Made by a program: the position numbers and the translations under genes. The notes beneath the pieces are model-generated. The model saw only the letters and a program-made list of their open reading frames with translations, ran no database searches and was not told the origin of the DNA. From contig NZ_NIZW01000002.1 in assembly GCF_002727185.1 (NCBI RefSeq), forward strand, positions 620,001 to 684,000: DNA of 64,000 bases. Reading direction: 5' to 3'. Below, piece by piece: positions 46,172 to 55,117 of the stretch. Source of the stretch: Rhodopirellula bahusiensis. Its GTDB lineage: Bacteria > Planctomycetota > Planctomycetia > Pirellulales > Pirellulaceae. Numbering within the stretch: the first letter of the stretch is position 1; each line of letters begins with the position of its first letter.

Positions 46172-47407
46172 CTATATCTTGATCAATCGCTCGGCAAGCT
46201 GCTCGATGCCGAAGGTTCGCGATGCATTGCCCCATTTCAATTCGTCGCGTTGCTCGCAGGCATGCACCATTGCCGCGGCAATCGACGCCGGTTCGAGATC
46301 CTTCAGCAACCATCCGTTTTCGCCGTGTGTCACGGCCTCACCGCACCGCCGTGACGCAATCACGGGAACGCCAGCCGCCAACGCTTCCAACTGCGTCAAT
46401 GCGTAGCCGTCTGATAGTGTTGGCAAGATAAATACGTCCGATTGACCGTAAATATCCATCACCTCGCTGCGACGTAACGGCCCGATCCAACTCACATGGG
46501 GTAGATCCGCCCACAGCGATGTGTCAACTTCCGTCGGGCCCGCCAGGGTCAATTGGATTCGTGAGTCGTCTTTTAACAACCGCATCGCGTCGATCAAACG
46601 ACCGATGCCCTTTCGCAAATTGATCTGCCCCAGAAACAATACATCCAGCGATTCTTGATTCCGTGGGATGGGGTGAATGTCCGTCCCATGTCTCGCCGTT
46701 TGAAACACCAACGGGATCACTCGGACCTTCGCTTCCTCAATGCCCTCTGTCGCCAAGCACTGCGCCGACCACGGCGAATTGACGACGATTTGGTCCGCCG
46801 TTTCCACCTCACCGCGCCAATCATCCCAATACGCCGTTGGAGCTGGCCGCCAGCTCGAAGTAACATGAGAATAGCGTTCGTGTTCGGCCGCCACGATCCG
46901 TTCTTCCTCCGGACCTGGATCGATCTGGCCAATCACGTTCGTCCAGCCGCGGTCCCGGCACAACGGAAGCAATCGTGATGCCGTGTAACTATAAGAAAAG
47001 AAGCGGCGATCCGAATCAGCTATCCGCTGCAATTCGATCGCAACACGATTTTGAAACCATTGGTTGCGATGCCGAATTCGATCCCAACCTCGCAAACGTT
47101 TTCGACGAGCCGAAAGCTCCTCACGAACGAACGAGGCCGGCCACGCTTTTACCGCTGCATCCGCGAGATCGCCGTGATATCGATCATGCCACCGATCTAG
47201 CGCTCCCACTTTCCGCAGCCAAGAACTCGGCGGGCACCAGACATCTGTAATCAAGCGGTCCAATCGTCCGGCGGCGAGCAACGCTCGCGGAATAGCGAAA
47301 TGTTCGCGGGCTCCGAGCTGGGAAACGATCCAAGACCTTGAATCAAGTTCGAGTATCGAATCATTTGCGAAATGCGAGTCACGAGTTGCGAGAGGGGGCC
47401 CGCTCAT
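46172..47407 (-). CDS. Family 4 glycosyltransferase
   Basis: The ATG at 47407 shares its A with the upstream gene's TGA, so it is chosen over the TTG one codon earlier (411 residues). The N-terminal domain has a REHFAIPRALLAAGRLDRLITD segment. The donor domain opens with LDVLFLGQINLRKGIGRLI, and the GT4 EX7E-type motif is LSDGYALTQLEALAAGVPVI near 345. In it the first Glu of the motif is Asp (SDGYALTQLE), still acceptable in the family. The next gene downstream (Wzy-like) starts about 195 bases on. Confidence 0.87.
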   Translation of the reverse strand: MSGPPLATRDSHFANDSILELDSRSWIVSQLGAREHFAIPRALLAAGRLDRLITDVWCPPSSWLRKVGALDRWHDRYHGDLADAAVKAWPASFVREELSARRKRLRGWDRIRHRNQWFQNRVAIELQRIADSDRRFFSYSYTASRLLPLCRDRGWTNVIGQIDPGPEEERIVAAEHERYSHVTSSWRPAPTAYWDDWRGEVETADQIVVNSPWSAQCLATEGIEEAKVRVIPLVFQTARHGTDIHPIPRNQESLDVLFLGQINLRKGIGRLIDAMRLLKDDSRIQLTLAGPTEVDTSLWADLPHVSWIGPLRRSEVMDIYGQSDVFILPTLSDGYALTQLEALAAGVPVIASRRCGEAVTHGENGWLLKDLEPASIAAAMVHACEQRDELKWGNASRTFGIEQLAERLIKI

Positions 47408-48735
47408 CAAACCAACTCACTGCTATCCAACAATTTTCGCAGCCCCTTACCGAATGCCGACGTGGGCATGCGTTGTTCGAGCAATTCACGAGAGCGTTGT
47501 CCCCAGCCTTCGTGTGTTTCCAATGGCATCTGCATGAACCTAGCCATTGCCAAGGTCATCGCTTGGATATCCTCTGGATCGAATAGCAGCCCGTTCTCAT
47601 CCTGGACGATTAAGGTTTCCGCCGCACCCCCATTGCGACTGGCCAGAATCGGCAATCCCGACGCCATCGCCTCATTGATGACCAATCCCCAAGGCTCGCT
47701 GGTCGCCGGATGAAAGAGCGCCGCCGCGCGAGCGTAGTATTCCGGCAGTGCATCGATTTGCTGAAACCCGGGAAAAAAAACAGTGGGCTCGTCAAATTGA
47801 CTTTCAGACGGTTTCTCGCCGCTACCCCGCCGCCCCTTTTCGGGGAGAGTGTTTAAGGGTGAGGGGCCGATCGCGTCCAGCGACGGCTCGTCCCAAGGCC
47901 TTCCCAAAACTACTTTCAACCCCAATTCCCGGGATCGATCGATGAGCGATTCCCGCAGCGGACCATCGCCCAATAAACACAGATCCCAAGGCCGTGTACT
48001 CTCCTTTCGCATCGCACCCGCAAACGCCTCGATCCCGCGACGCAGATTCTTGATCTCAACAAACCGGTTGCTGGCCAAAAAGAACGGCGTTGTGGTCTTC
48101 TGCCTTGTGTTGTCCCGCACTTTCTGGGTCGAACTGGCAAAGTAGTCGTCATCAATGACGTTATAGCCACGGAAAATCTTGTCCGTTGCCAATCCAAGCT
48201 CCGCCAAGTAATCAGCATGAGACTGCGAGCCAACGAGAGCGGCGTCGAACTTTCGTACAATTCGTGACTTCAAGGCCTCTTTCCACCAAAGGCGGTCGCC
48301 ATCAGCGCGTCGCGTTTCGCTCATCAAAATGGTTTTGCAATGGTTGCGTTGTGCCCACTGCAGACAAAAACGTGCGTCAGCACTGCTCCACCCAGAGACC
48401 GCAATGGCGTCTGGCCGCTCGCGATCCAAGTAATTGTTGACGCCGTCACGCATTTTTGTGCGACTGATGTCCTCGTAGTGTCCGGCCTGAAAGATCGTGC
48501 TGACAACCCCCGATTCGACGGTGCTAGAATCACTTACACTGTCATTGTCTGCATCGATTGGATCCCATGCGTAGATGGCGTCCGACGTACAAATCTGCAT
48601 GCCGTGAACGTTCCAGCCGACTGCCGTCAACTGCTGTACCGCGCTACGCAGCCTTGCAAGGTGGTAGTGACCGAATCGAACGAAATGGATCGCGAGCTTT
48701 GGCACGTCAGAATGTTTATGTTTTGCTCGTGACAT
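47407..48735 (-). CDS. Family 4 glycosyltransferase with an apparent in-frame repeat insertion
   Basis: ATG 48735 (MSRAKHKHSDVPKLAIHFVR) gives 442 residues; the frame is open to 48828. It overlaps the acyltransferase end by 20 bases. The fold is GT-B: FVRFGHYHLARLRSAVQQL near the start, the FLASNRFVEIKNLRRGIEAF donor-domain strand near 220, and EPWGLVINEAMASGLPILAS (EX7E) at about 360. Residues about 287-310 (PSPLNTLPEKGRRGSGEKPS) do not fit the family. They coincide with DNA resembling the REP-like element at 39.7-39.9 kb. The insert keeps the frame and lies in a surface loop between the LGRPWDEPSLD and VFFPGFQQID elements, so the enzyme may still work. Confidence 0.85.
   Translation of the reverse strand: MSRAKHKHSDVPKLAIHFVRFGHYHLARLRSAVQQLTAVGWNVHGMQICTSDAIYAWDPIDADNDSVSDSSTVESGVVSTIFQAGHYEDISRTKMRDGVNNYLDRERPDAIAVSGWSSADARFCLQWAQRNHCKTILMSETRRADGDRLWWKEALKSRIVRKFDAALVGSQSHADYLAELGLATDKIFRGYNVIDDDYFASSTQKVRDNTRQKTTTPFFLASNRFVEIKNLRRGIEAFAGAMRKESTRPWDLCLLGDGPLRESLIDRSRELGLKVVLGRPWDEPSLDAIGPSPLNTLPEKGRRGSGEKPSESQFDEPTVFFPGFQQIDALPEYYARAAALFHPATSEPWGLVINEAMASGLPILASRNGGAAETLIVQDENGLLFDPEDIQAMTLAMARFMQMPLETHEGWGQRSRELLEQRMPTSAFGKGLRKLLDSSELV
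47808..47871. repeat. REP-like element inside a glycosyltransferase gene
   Basis: The DNA CCCCTTTTCGGGGAGAG, a short spacer, then AAGGGTGAGGGG (47833-47866) matches the two REP-like elements near 39.75 and 39.91 kb in order and orientation. It supplies roughly 20 codons not expected in GT4 enzymes, without a stop in the used frame. Confidence 0.65.
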
Positions 48736-49870
48736 CTGCGCCAGTGTTGCTAGAACCCACGCCGATCGCTTTGTACAACCGATCACGAATGTGGCGAGTT
48801 TTGGCTTCAGTGAACAACGAAACGACAAAGCTGACCAAGTACGCCGCCATGACCACGGCCAGGAACAACAAGCACGTCGTCAGATTAAGTTCGTAGCGTG
48901 TCAGTCGATCACCAGCAGCGAAAAGCACAGCGGTGATGAACAGGATGACGGGCAGATGAATCAAGTAAAGCGAGTACGAAAAATCGGCTAGCCAGCGTGA
49001 CCAACCTTGTAGCCAAAAGCGATTCTCGCCCCCCGCAACTGAGTTCAGCAAAATTGCAAACCCAAGCCCCAATAAGTACTGGTGTGAGTACGGAAACAGG
49101 TGAACCTCCAGTCGCATCATCAACAGGCTTGCGAAGAAAACAGGTAAAGCCAAGAACGGTGAAAACCATCGCCTGGCGTTCAACCTCCACCCGAGAACAC
49201 CCAGCAACCAGACACCAAACAAGATCAAGATGTATGGCGTCAGTAGCCAGCACAGCAAGATGCCCAGACCAGCGCATACCAAGCGTGGTAATGCGGGGCC
49301 CTTCAACACGCCCAGCAACAGCGGAAACAGAATGTAGTACCACCATTCATGGGCAAGACTCCACAACGGACCATTGCTGCCGAATGACGGCAGCCATACC
49401 TCTTGAAACATGATCAAGCTGACAGCCGCGTGACGGAGTGACAATCGATCTAAGAACGATTCCCCCACCACAGCAACCGGTTCAGGCGTTTGGTCCGTAT
49501 AGAATCCAAACGCGTTGAAATAGTTCCCGCCAATCCAATCCATGACGCCACCCAAAATTACGGCGACAATCAACACTGCGTACAATCGGCTTGCTCGATC
49601 TGCCATGTAGCGTCGCCATTCGAATTGTTCTTTTTGAAACAAATCCCAGGCCGTTCCGCCAACCAAAAATCCGCTGGTGACGAAAAAGATCACGACGGCC
49701 TCGTGGCCAAAGCCAGTCGCAAAGTAAAACCCCTTATCCAGTATTCCAGGCGATTCGGTTTGGCCGTAGTCGACAAACAATAGACTACGCGCGTGTTCTA
49801 GCACAACCAAACCGGCAGCGATCCATCGCGTCAGATTCAGAAAGTCAGATTGGGTTTCGGAAATTGCCAT
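48716..49870 (-). CDS. Acyltransferase family 3 (OafA/YrhL-like) membrane protein
   Basis: This 384-residue integral membrane acyltransferase has about ten helices. The family start, LTRWIAAGLVVLEHARSLLF, has the helix-1 Arg and the conserved His. AVVIFFVTSGFLVGGTAW holds the FFVxSGFL signature. A WSLAHEWWYYILFPLL segment (about 165) also fits. Such enzymes move acyl groups, often acetyl, from cytoplasmic donors to sugars during polysaccharide maturation. The gene precedes a GT4 gene that overlaps its end and follows an SGNH-hydrolase gene by 14 bases. OafA-type proteins often carry an SGNH domain, here encoded separately next door. Confidence 0.9.
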   Translation of the reverse strand: MAISETQSDFLNLTRWIAAGLVVLEHARSLLFVDYGQTESPGILDKGFYFATGFGHEAVVIFFVTSGFLVGGTAWDLFQKEQFEWRRYMADRASRLYAVLIVAVILGGVMDWIGGNYFNAFGFYTDQTPEPVAVVGESFLDRLSLRHAAVSLIMFQEVWLPSFGSNGPLWSLAHEWWYYILFPLLLGVLKGPALPRLVCAGLGILLCWLLTPYILILFGVWLLGVLGWRLNARRWFSPFLALPVFFASLLMMRLEVHLFPYSHQYLLGLGFAILLNSVAGGENRFWLQGWSRWLADFSYSLYLIHLPVILFITAVLFAAGDRLTRYELNLTTCLLFLAVVMAAYLVSFVVSLFTEAKTRHIRDRLYKAIGVGSSNTGADVTSKT

Positions 49871-49884
49871 CTGCGAATGCCAGA

Positions 49885-50643
49885 CTAATTCGCGCCGATG
49901 GCCTGAAGTTGATTTCGCAAAACGGAATACGAGGCAGCGTTCAGATGAACGCCGTCCATGGTCATTTCGTTCGCGAGGTATTGATCTGCATCGATGATGG
50001 CGTCATGCAAGTTTGTGTAAATCGTCCGTGGTGACTGGCCAGCCAAATTGCTCAAAAAGACGTTCATCTGTTTGACGCGATTGTTTTTCGCTTCCGCCTT
50101 GGTGACCCACTTGGAAAACGGTGGCACGCTGACCAATACGATCCGCGAGTTCGGCCACATGTCCAGGCTATGCTGAACCAAGTCACGATACGCTGCTTCG
50201 GTTTCTATGAACGGTCGATCAGTCAGCACGTCGTTGGTTCCGATCATCAACACACACGTTGCAGGTTGGTGGTCCTGGTAGTCGCCAATCCGATACGAAA
50301 GCCCAGCAACCGTATCGCCCGGAATGCCTCGCCCCACTGCATCGAAGCCTGGCAACATTTCGTTCCAATTGACAAGTGAAACCTGACTGTCCCCCAAAAC
50401 CAGCGTCGCTGGTCGCGTGTCGGAAGGATTTGATGCTGCATACAGATCAAACAATTGGCGGCTGGTCGCGTAAAAGCGATTCGATTCAAAGCTCTCGTTA
50501 ACGCCGGGCACGCGAGATTCAACGACCAGCCGACGATAAAACTTGCCAGGCACGCGGTAGTACCAACAAATCACAACCAGCGTCGCAAGTGTGATTGCGT
50601 TGCTGAGCAAAAGGAAGAGCGTCAATTTCTTTGATCGCAACAA
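49885..50643 (-). CDS. SGNH/GDSL-family hydrolase, membrane-anchored
   Basis: The 252-residue protein has one N-terminal membrane helix (LTLFLLLSNAITLATLVVICW), so its domain lies outside the cytoplasm. SGNH blocks are visible: LVLGDSQVSLVNW (Ser), GIPGDTVAGL (Gly), LMIGTNDVLTD (Asn) and the C-terminal DGVHLNAASY (Asp and His). Members hydrolyse or transfer acyl esters on carbohydrates. Its position 14 bases ahead of the acyltransferase gene suggests the pair adds or trims acetyl groups on the polymer. Confidence 0.88.
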   Translation of the reverse strand: MLRSKKLTLFLLLSNAITLATLVVICWYYRVPGKFYRRLVVESRVPGVNESFESNRFYATSRQLFDLYAASNPSDTRPATLVLGDSQVSLVNWNEMLPGFDAVGRGIPGDTVAGLSYRIGDYQDHQPATCVLMIGTNDVLTDRPFIETEAAYRDLVQHSLDMWPNSRIVLVSVPPFSKWVTKAEAKNNRVKQMNVFLSNLAGQSPRTIYTNLHDAIIDADQYLANEMTMDGVHLNAASYSVLRNQLQAIGAN

Positions 50644-50904
50644 GGAATGTTCGGCAGCGTTTGCGAGCGTCTTGAGAAACTTGATTGTCCTACCTTGTTC
50701 TCAGCACCGCCTTCAGGCGGAATCTAATCCTGACCAATTCAGGCTGAAGCCCAGACTGCAAACTTTCATGATTAGCAAATACTGCTGTGGTGGTGGGCCG
50801 GTCGCTGCAGTCGCTCGAATCCGAGATTGGCCGGCGGAGCCGGCCCTACGTGCAATCATCGCCAGGACAGGTCATGGCCTACGCTTACTACGGCTACCTC
50901 ACCG
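50644..50904. other. Intergenic spacer with GC-rich hairpin
   Basis: A perfect hairpin with arms GGCCGGC and GCCGGCC (50829-50845) is followed by CTACG, a pattern shared with other intergenic repeats here. It lies between the acetyltransferase stop and the SGNH gene start on the minus strand. It may attenuate the transcript between the two gene blocks. No gene is seen. Confidence 0.55.
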
Positions 50905-51444
50905 CTAAAGCAACAGCGGATTGTAGTTCAGTTGATAGGTCAAGTCCTTTGTCCGTGTTCCGATCGGCTTGGCAGGAACACCGGCAACAATCGTGTAGGG
51001 ATCAACGTCTTTGCTGACCACCGCGCCGGCCGCAACAACAGCACCGTCGCCAATTGTCACGCCGGGAAGCACGGTTGCGCGATAACCAATCCAAACATGA
51101 TTGCCGATCACCACATCACCGCCGCGGTCCGCGAAATCCGGCGATTGCGGATCGTGTCCCAATGTCAAAATGGCTACCTCGGGACCGATCGATACATCGC
51201 TGCCCGTTGTGATGTTAAACTTTCGTCCATCCAGCAGGCAGCCAAAGTTAATCACGTTGCGATCGCCGAACGAGACGCGGCGTCCATTCAGAAACCGGCA
51301 CCCCATCTGAATGCCAGTTCCTTGTCCACGCCGCCTCAAATAGGCTTGCAAGTAAAGCGAGCGAACGAGACGTGAAGGAAGCTTTCCCACGATGTGGTTA
51401 TATCCAAACGCCGCCAGACTACCGGCCAGAACGCGAAGATTCAT
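50905..51444 (-). CDS. Hexapeptide-repeat O-acetyltransferase (maltose/galactoside acetyltransferase-like)
   Basis: ATG 51444 ([16 protein letters not shown]) gives 179 residues; the frame is open to 51498. Left-handed beta-helix repeats begin at [18 protein letters not shown] and continue through [28 protein letters not shown] and [27 protein letters not shown] carries the likely catalytic His. C-terminal AGVPAKPIG closes the fold as in the family. It would acetylate a sugar or nucleotide-sugar in the cytoplasm. Confidence 0.88.
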   Translation of the reverse strand: MNLRVLAGSLAAFGYNHIVGKLPSRLVRSLYLQAYLRRRGQGTGIQMGCRFLNGRRVSFGDRNVINFGCLLDGRKFNITTGSDVSIGPEVAILTLGHDPQSPDFADRGGDVVIGNHVWIGYRATVLPGVTIGDGAVVAAGAVVSKDVDPYTIVAGVPAKPIGTRTKDLTYQLNYNPLLL

Positions 51445-51872
51445 AATGGTAACACACTTGGAGTAGTTTTGATCAAGTCGCTTGCGATTGCTGGGCAATC
51501 ATTGGTGGCGTGATCGAAAAGCGTATCCCGTACGATCTTTCCATTGGCAATGTCGGTTTCCAAAGCATTCGCCAGTGTGTGTTTCTGAATCAGATCCGCC
51601 AATAACTTGACTTCTACTTCGGTCACGGCACCTACTAACTCGCGCCGTTTCCCGTCGCGCGACATGACGTAACGACGTGCGAAAACAGATCCAACGGTCT
51701 CCGCGATCAACATACCGATCGCGGAATTCACTTGGCGGTTCTCCGTGACTTCATCTCCATTTGCAAACAGTCGGTTGCATTTCGACCACACCAAAGGGGG
51801 CAATTTTTCCGAGGGGCTATTCCCCGAGCGAATCCCAGCAAAGCCCCTCATATCTGCCCCCGAATGTTTCAA
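51441..51872 (-). CDS. Unrecognised protein between AlgD-like and acetyltransferase genes
   Basis: An open frame of 143 residues overlaps the AlgD-like gene's last 56 bases and the acetyltransferase start by 4 bases. The overlap with the dehydrogenase makes the first ATG doubtful; a GTG or later ATG could be real. The C-terminal half looks helical and ordered ([20 protein letters not shown], then [19 protein letters not shown]). No family was recognised. It could be a small coupled protein, or the tail of a gene whose front was lost. The ATGA junction with the next gene argues that it is translated. Confidence 0.45.
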   Translation of the reverse strand: MKHSGADMRGFAGIRSGNSPSEKLPPLVWSKCNRLFANGDEVTENRQVNSAIGMLIAETVGSVFARRYVMSRDGKRRELVGAVTEVEVKLLADLIQKHTLANALETDIANGKIVRDTLFDHATNDCPAIASDLIKTTPSVLPL

Positions 51873-53124
51873 GTTCAGCTATCCCGTTGACGTCGACAAT
51901 CACCTTGTCTTTCGTAAAGTGGCTGGCCGCCTCTGAGAGGCCAACGGGTGATTGAGAAAACACCACCAGCTCACTTTTCTTAATGCCACTCGCTAAGTCG
52001 GAGATCAACCTTGCTGCCAGGTGAGGCATCCGGCGGTCAATTTCGATTTGGTTACTTCCCGTCAGCCGTGACAATTCCAGGTTGTCATCAAATATCTCGA
52101 CATCAAATCCTTTTCCTAGAAGTGTCTCGGCAAGAGCTACCATTGGGCTGCTACGCAGATCGTCCGTTCCCTTTTTGAATGTCAATCCAATAATCAAAAT
52201 CTTTCTAACCCCTGCCCTATTGACTATTCGAAGAAGATGATCCAGGTGCGATTCATTTGAATCCAAAATGCTTTCAAGCATCGGAAGTGAAATCCCTTCT
52301 TGTTTTGAGAAAGCGCTCAGGGCTGACACATCTTTGGGCAAACAGGATCCACCGAATGGCGTCCCAGGTCTCATGTAATTCGGCGAGATATTCAATTGAG
52401 TGTCTTGGCAGAAGATCGACATCAAATGTTGGCCATTCACGCCAAGATGCTTGCTTATGCGTCCTATCTCATTACCAAATGCAACCTTCACTGCGTGCCA
52501 ATAGTTGCAGGCGTATTTAACTAACTCCGAGGCCTCCAGTGGTACAAGCTGTGATTCGCCCATCAGCGTCACGAGGCTCTCATTTGGCTTGTCACCGTAT
52601 GACCCGTAGACAGCGAGGCCGGGGTGATTGAAGTCTTGTATTGCACTGCCTTCACGCAAAAACTCTGGGCAGAAAGACACTTCCAAAGAACCTGTCTTGA
52701 TTAGCTCCTTCGAATAATTCTCGACCAAATTCCGTACGCTACCCGGCAGCATTGTGCTTCTGATAATCACGACATGCTTCGACTGTTTTGTCTCTACTGC
52801 TGCGCAGATTTGCGCATACACTTCGGTTGCGTACTTTAGGTTCAGGCGACCGGATTCCAATGATGGAGTCCCAACGCAAACAATCGAAATTTCAGTATCG
52901 GCAATTGCTTTCTCGTGGTCACGCGTTGCACTCAAACGGCCTTGGGCCCGCGCCTGACGAATCATTTCATCAAGCCCCTCTTCAACAATCGGCGCCACTC
53001 CGTTGTTAATGTTGTCAACCTTCTCCTGGTTAACATCCACGCAAATCACGTCATGGCCCTGGTCAGACAGACAGCCGGCGGTGACAACTCCGACGTAACC
53101 GATTCCGAAAATACTTACACGCAT
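51817..53124 (-). CDS. algD: GDP-mannose/UDP-glucose 6-dehydrogenase, AlgD-like
   Basis: The 435-residue enzyme oxidises a sugar nucleotide twice at C6 to the uronic acid. Motifs are SIFGIGYVGVVTAGCLS (NAD), CVGTPSLESGRLNL, FCPEFLREGSAI, KYACNYWHAVKVAFGNEIG and the catalytic-Cys segment GTPFGGSCLPKDV near residue 258. The pattern, including NISPNYMRPG just before the Cys, is closer to Pseudomonas AlgD than to typical Ugd. Product would be GDP-mannuronate (or UDP-glucuronate), giving an acidic polymer. True AlgD specificity needs biochemical proof, so the symbol is tentative. The next gene on the operon overlaps its end. Confidence 0.87.
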   Translation of the reverse strand: MRVSIFGIGYVGVVTAGCLSDQGHDVICVDVNQEKVDNINNGVAPIVEEGLDEMIRQARAQGRLSATRDHEKAIADTEISIVCVGTPSLESGRLNLKYATEVYAQICAAVETKQSKHVVIIRSTMLPGSVRNLVENYSKELIKTGSLEVSFCPEFLREGSAIQDFNHPGLAVYGSYGDKPNESLVTLMGESQLVPLEASELVKYACNYWHAVKVAFGNEIGRISKHLGVNGQHLMSIFCQDTQLNISPNYMRPGTPFGGSCLPKDVSALSAFSKQEGISLPMLESILDSNESHLDHLLRIVNRAGVRKILIIGLTFKKGTDDLRSSPMVALAETLLGKGFDVEIFDDNLELSRLTGSNQIEIDRRMPHLAARLISDLASGIKKSELVVFSQSPVGLSEAASHFTKDKVIVDVNGIAELETFGGRYEGLCWDSLGE

Positions 53125-53140
53125 ATGTGCCTAAATGCCT

Positions 53141-54325
53141 TTATTCCTGGTTTTGTAAATTGTGAAATACGGCGATACGATCGAGCAACAATTCTGCGTT
53201 CCGATCGTAGGAGTGCTCATGCCGAAAATCATTCCATCTGGCCGATTCTGCAACTTCATCAACGCTTTTCAACGCCTGACTTACTTGCGTTATCGTTGGC
53301 TTGGGAATTCGAATTCCGAGGCCATAGTCCTGAACAGCTGCAGCAAGCGGCCCATCACCACATGATGCAATCAAAGGGACTTCGAACGGCACTGCGATAA
53401 ACAGAACGCCACTGGCAGAAACGAAACTGCTGTCGTACGGCAAAAGAATGCAGTCCGACATTTGAAACAGATTCGATGTATCTTGATCAGTCTGGTACCC
53501 GATTTTCCAGAACACACTCGATTCAGCATCGATCTCTTTTGCAAAACGTACGTAGTCGGAGGATTGTATTTGGCCGGGAGCGGCTTCGCTACCGGCAACA
53601 ACCAGCGAATATCCTGGAGTTGCCGCTACCGCTTCGATCGATGTCTTCAGATTCTTATTATCGCGTAGATGCCCGTAGCAAAGTGCTACATTATCGCTAT
53701 CAGGTATTCCGAGCTCTCGCTTCAGCTCGGCTGAGCTGCAACTCGGCGGCGGCATCGGGTATTCCCCATGCGGCACGACGGTTGGCTCGATTGAACGTGA
53801 CGAGAAAGTCTCTAGCTCAATCGGATGATGCACGAATGCGTCACTTAGAAACGAATACCCATTCTTGACTGACCATCGATGCCACCATTTCGGCCCAACG
53901 ACATAATCCCGAACTGGATCAAGGCACATGGCGCCAAACCATACACCTTGATTTGACATGCGTCTCAGCACTGGAGCCCAGACTGGGGCTAAGTACTCAG
54001 TGAACGATGCAAACAAGACGTTTGCATACGCACCATCGCGTATGGAACGTACGCATTGCCGATGATTCGCGAGGATGCTGCGTGCCGTTCGAAAGCGGCT
54101 AAGAATTCGTGAACTCTGGCCATGCTTGGGCGGCGCAGTAAGTTTGCGAACCTGGCGGTAATTCGTTTCGGTTTCCGCATGCGACCATTCAGGCGAGCAC
54201 AAGAGCGTCACATCAGCGCCTGCTTCTACAAGTGCAGTCGCTTGATGATGAGCGTTCGTTGCAACCCCGCCCGTACTCAATGGACAGAAATGAAGGATTC
54301 GTCTCGGCTTGTTCCCGTTAGCCAC
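53141..54325 (-). CDS. Family 4 glycosyltransferase
   Basis: The 394-residue protein has the GT-B layout. Its front, RRILHFCPLSTGGVATNAHH, has the Gly-rich loop. The donor half contains VALCYGHLRDNKNLKTSIEA (about 215) and a loop DCILLPYDSSFVSASGVLFI in place of the usual EX7E, with no clear Glu pair. The enzyme may thus use the related GT4 variant that tolerates change, or be weakly active. It ends 16 bases before the AlgD-like gene and starts 3 bases after the methyltransferase stop. Confidence 0.78.
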   Translation of the reverse strand: MANGNKPRRILHFCPLSTGGVATNAHHQATALVEAGADVTLLCSPEWSHAETETNYRQVRKLTAPPKHGQSSRILSRFRTARSILANHRQCVRSIRDGAYANVLFASFTEYLAPVWAPVLRRMSNQGVWFGAMCLDPVRDYVVGPKWWHRWSVKNGYSFLSDAFVHHPIELETFSSRSIEPTVVPHGEYPMPPPSCSSAELKRELGIPDSDNVALCYGHLRDNKNLKTSIEAVAATPGYSLVVAGSEAAPGQIQSSDYVRFAKEIDAESSVFWKIGYQTDQDTSNLFQMSDCILLPYDSSFVSASGVLFIAVPFEVPLIASCGDGPLAAAVQDYGLGIRIPKPTITQVSQALKSVDEVAESARWNDFRHEHSYDRNAELLLDRIAVFHNLQNQE

Positions 54326-54328
54326 TCT

Positions 54329-55093
54329 TTAGTCCTTCTTAAACACGCCGACTTGGCCAGGTTGCAAGGCAGGAAAAACGGTGTAGAGCGCATTCACGAT
54401 CCTGTTTCTGATCTTTATTCCGCGAATGTGTTGGCGATACCAGTGTCGATCCACGTGGAAGCCGGACGCGTTGAAAAGTTCAACCAATTCGTCTTTCGTC
54501 CATTCACGCCAATGCAAACCAACGCTCGTTGCCATCCCGGGTTGAAGTTGCAGCAACAGGGACGAGATCGGACTTAGGAACCCTTTTCCACGCGACAGAT
54601 AAACACGGTTTCGCAGGCAAGCAAGGTTGGGAGTTGCACAGTAGACTCGTCCCCCATTGTCGAGAAGTCGATTGAACTCGCGAAGTAGTGGAATCGCGTT
54701 GAAGCACAAATGCTCTAGCACTTCATTAAAAACAATCAGGTCGAACTTTTCGTCTTGAATCGGAAACACGGTGTCCTGAAGGTCCAAGCCAACACATTCT
54801 ACATTGTTGTTGACCAGAAAGTGTTTCATCGATTTGTCTTCAACAATGAACGGTATATCGTGCGCAGTTACGGAATATCCCATTTTCTTCAGCGAAACCG
54901 AGACAACCCCCGTGAAGGCACCTATCTCCAGGACTCGAAGCTGCTTACCGACGGACGTGATGTCATCCAACGTCAAGCGGTATCGGTACCGCATATGCTC
55001 GTTGTACTCTTTGATTTCTCCCCACGATGGAGAAAGGTCATTCGATTCCGCAATCGTTTCTTCAAGAATGTTCGCAATTTCAATCATGATCAT
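54329..55093 (-). CDS. Class I SAM-dependent methyltransferase
   Basis: In this 254-residue protein LRVLEIGAFTGVVSVSLKKMGY (about 50-72) is motif I, binding SAM, and FDLIVFNEVLEHLCFNAIP (about 115) is the post-motif II/III strand. NGGRVYCATPNL follows. The C-terminal part (HWREWTKDELVELFNASGF) is typical of sugar or ubiquinone-like methyltransferases. In this locus it probably methylates a sugar hydroxyl or a polymer end. The gene is 24 bases after the upstream GT and 3 bases before the next. Confidence 0.85.
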   Translation of the reverse strand: MIMIEIANILEETIAESNDLSPSWGEIKEYNEHMRYRYRLTLDDITSVGKQLRVLEIGAFTGVVSVSLKKMGYSVTAHDIPFIVEDKSMKHFLVNNNVECVGLDLQDTVFPIQDEKFDLIVFNEVLEHLCFNAIPLLREFNRLLDNGGRVYCATPNLACLRNRVYLSRGKGFLSPISSLLLQLQPGMATSVGLHWREWTKDELVELFNASGFHVDRHWYRQHIRGIKIRNRIVNALYTVFPALQPGQVGVFKKD

Positions 55094-55117
55094 CCGATCC
55101 TCAGACAGGTATGTTCT

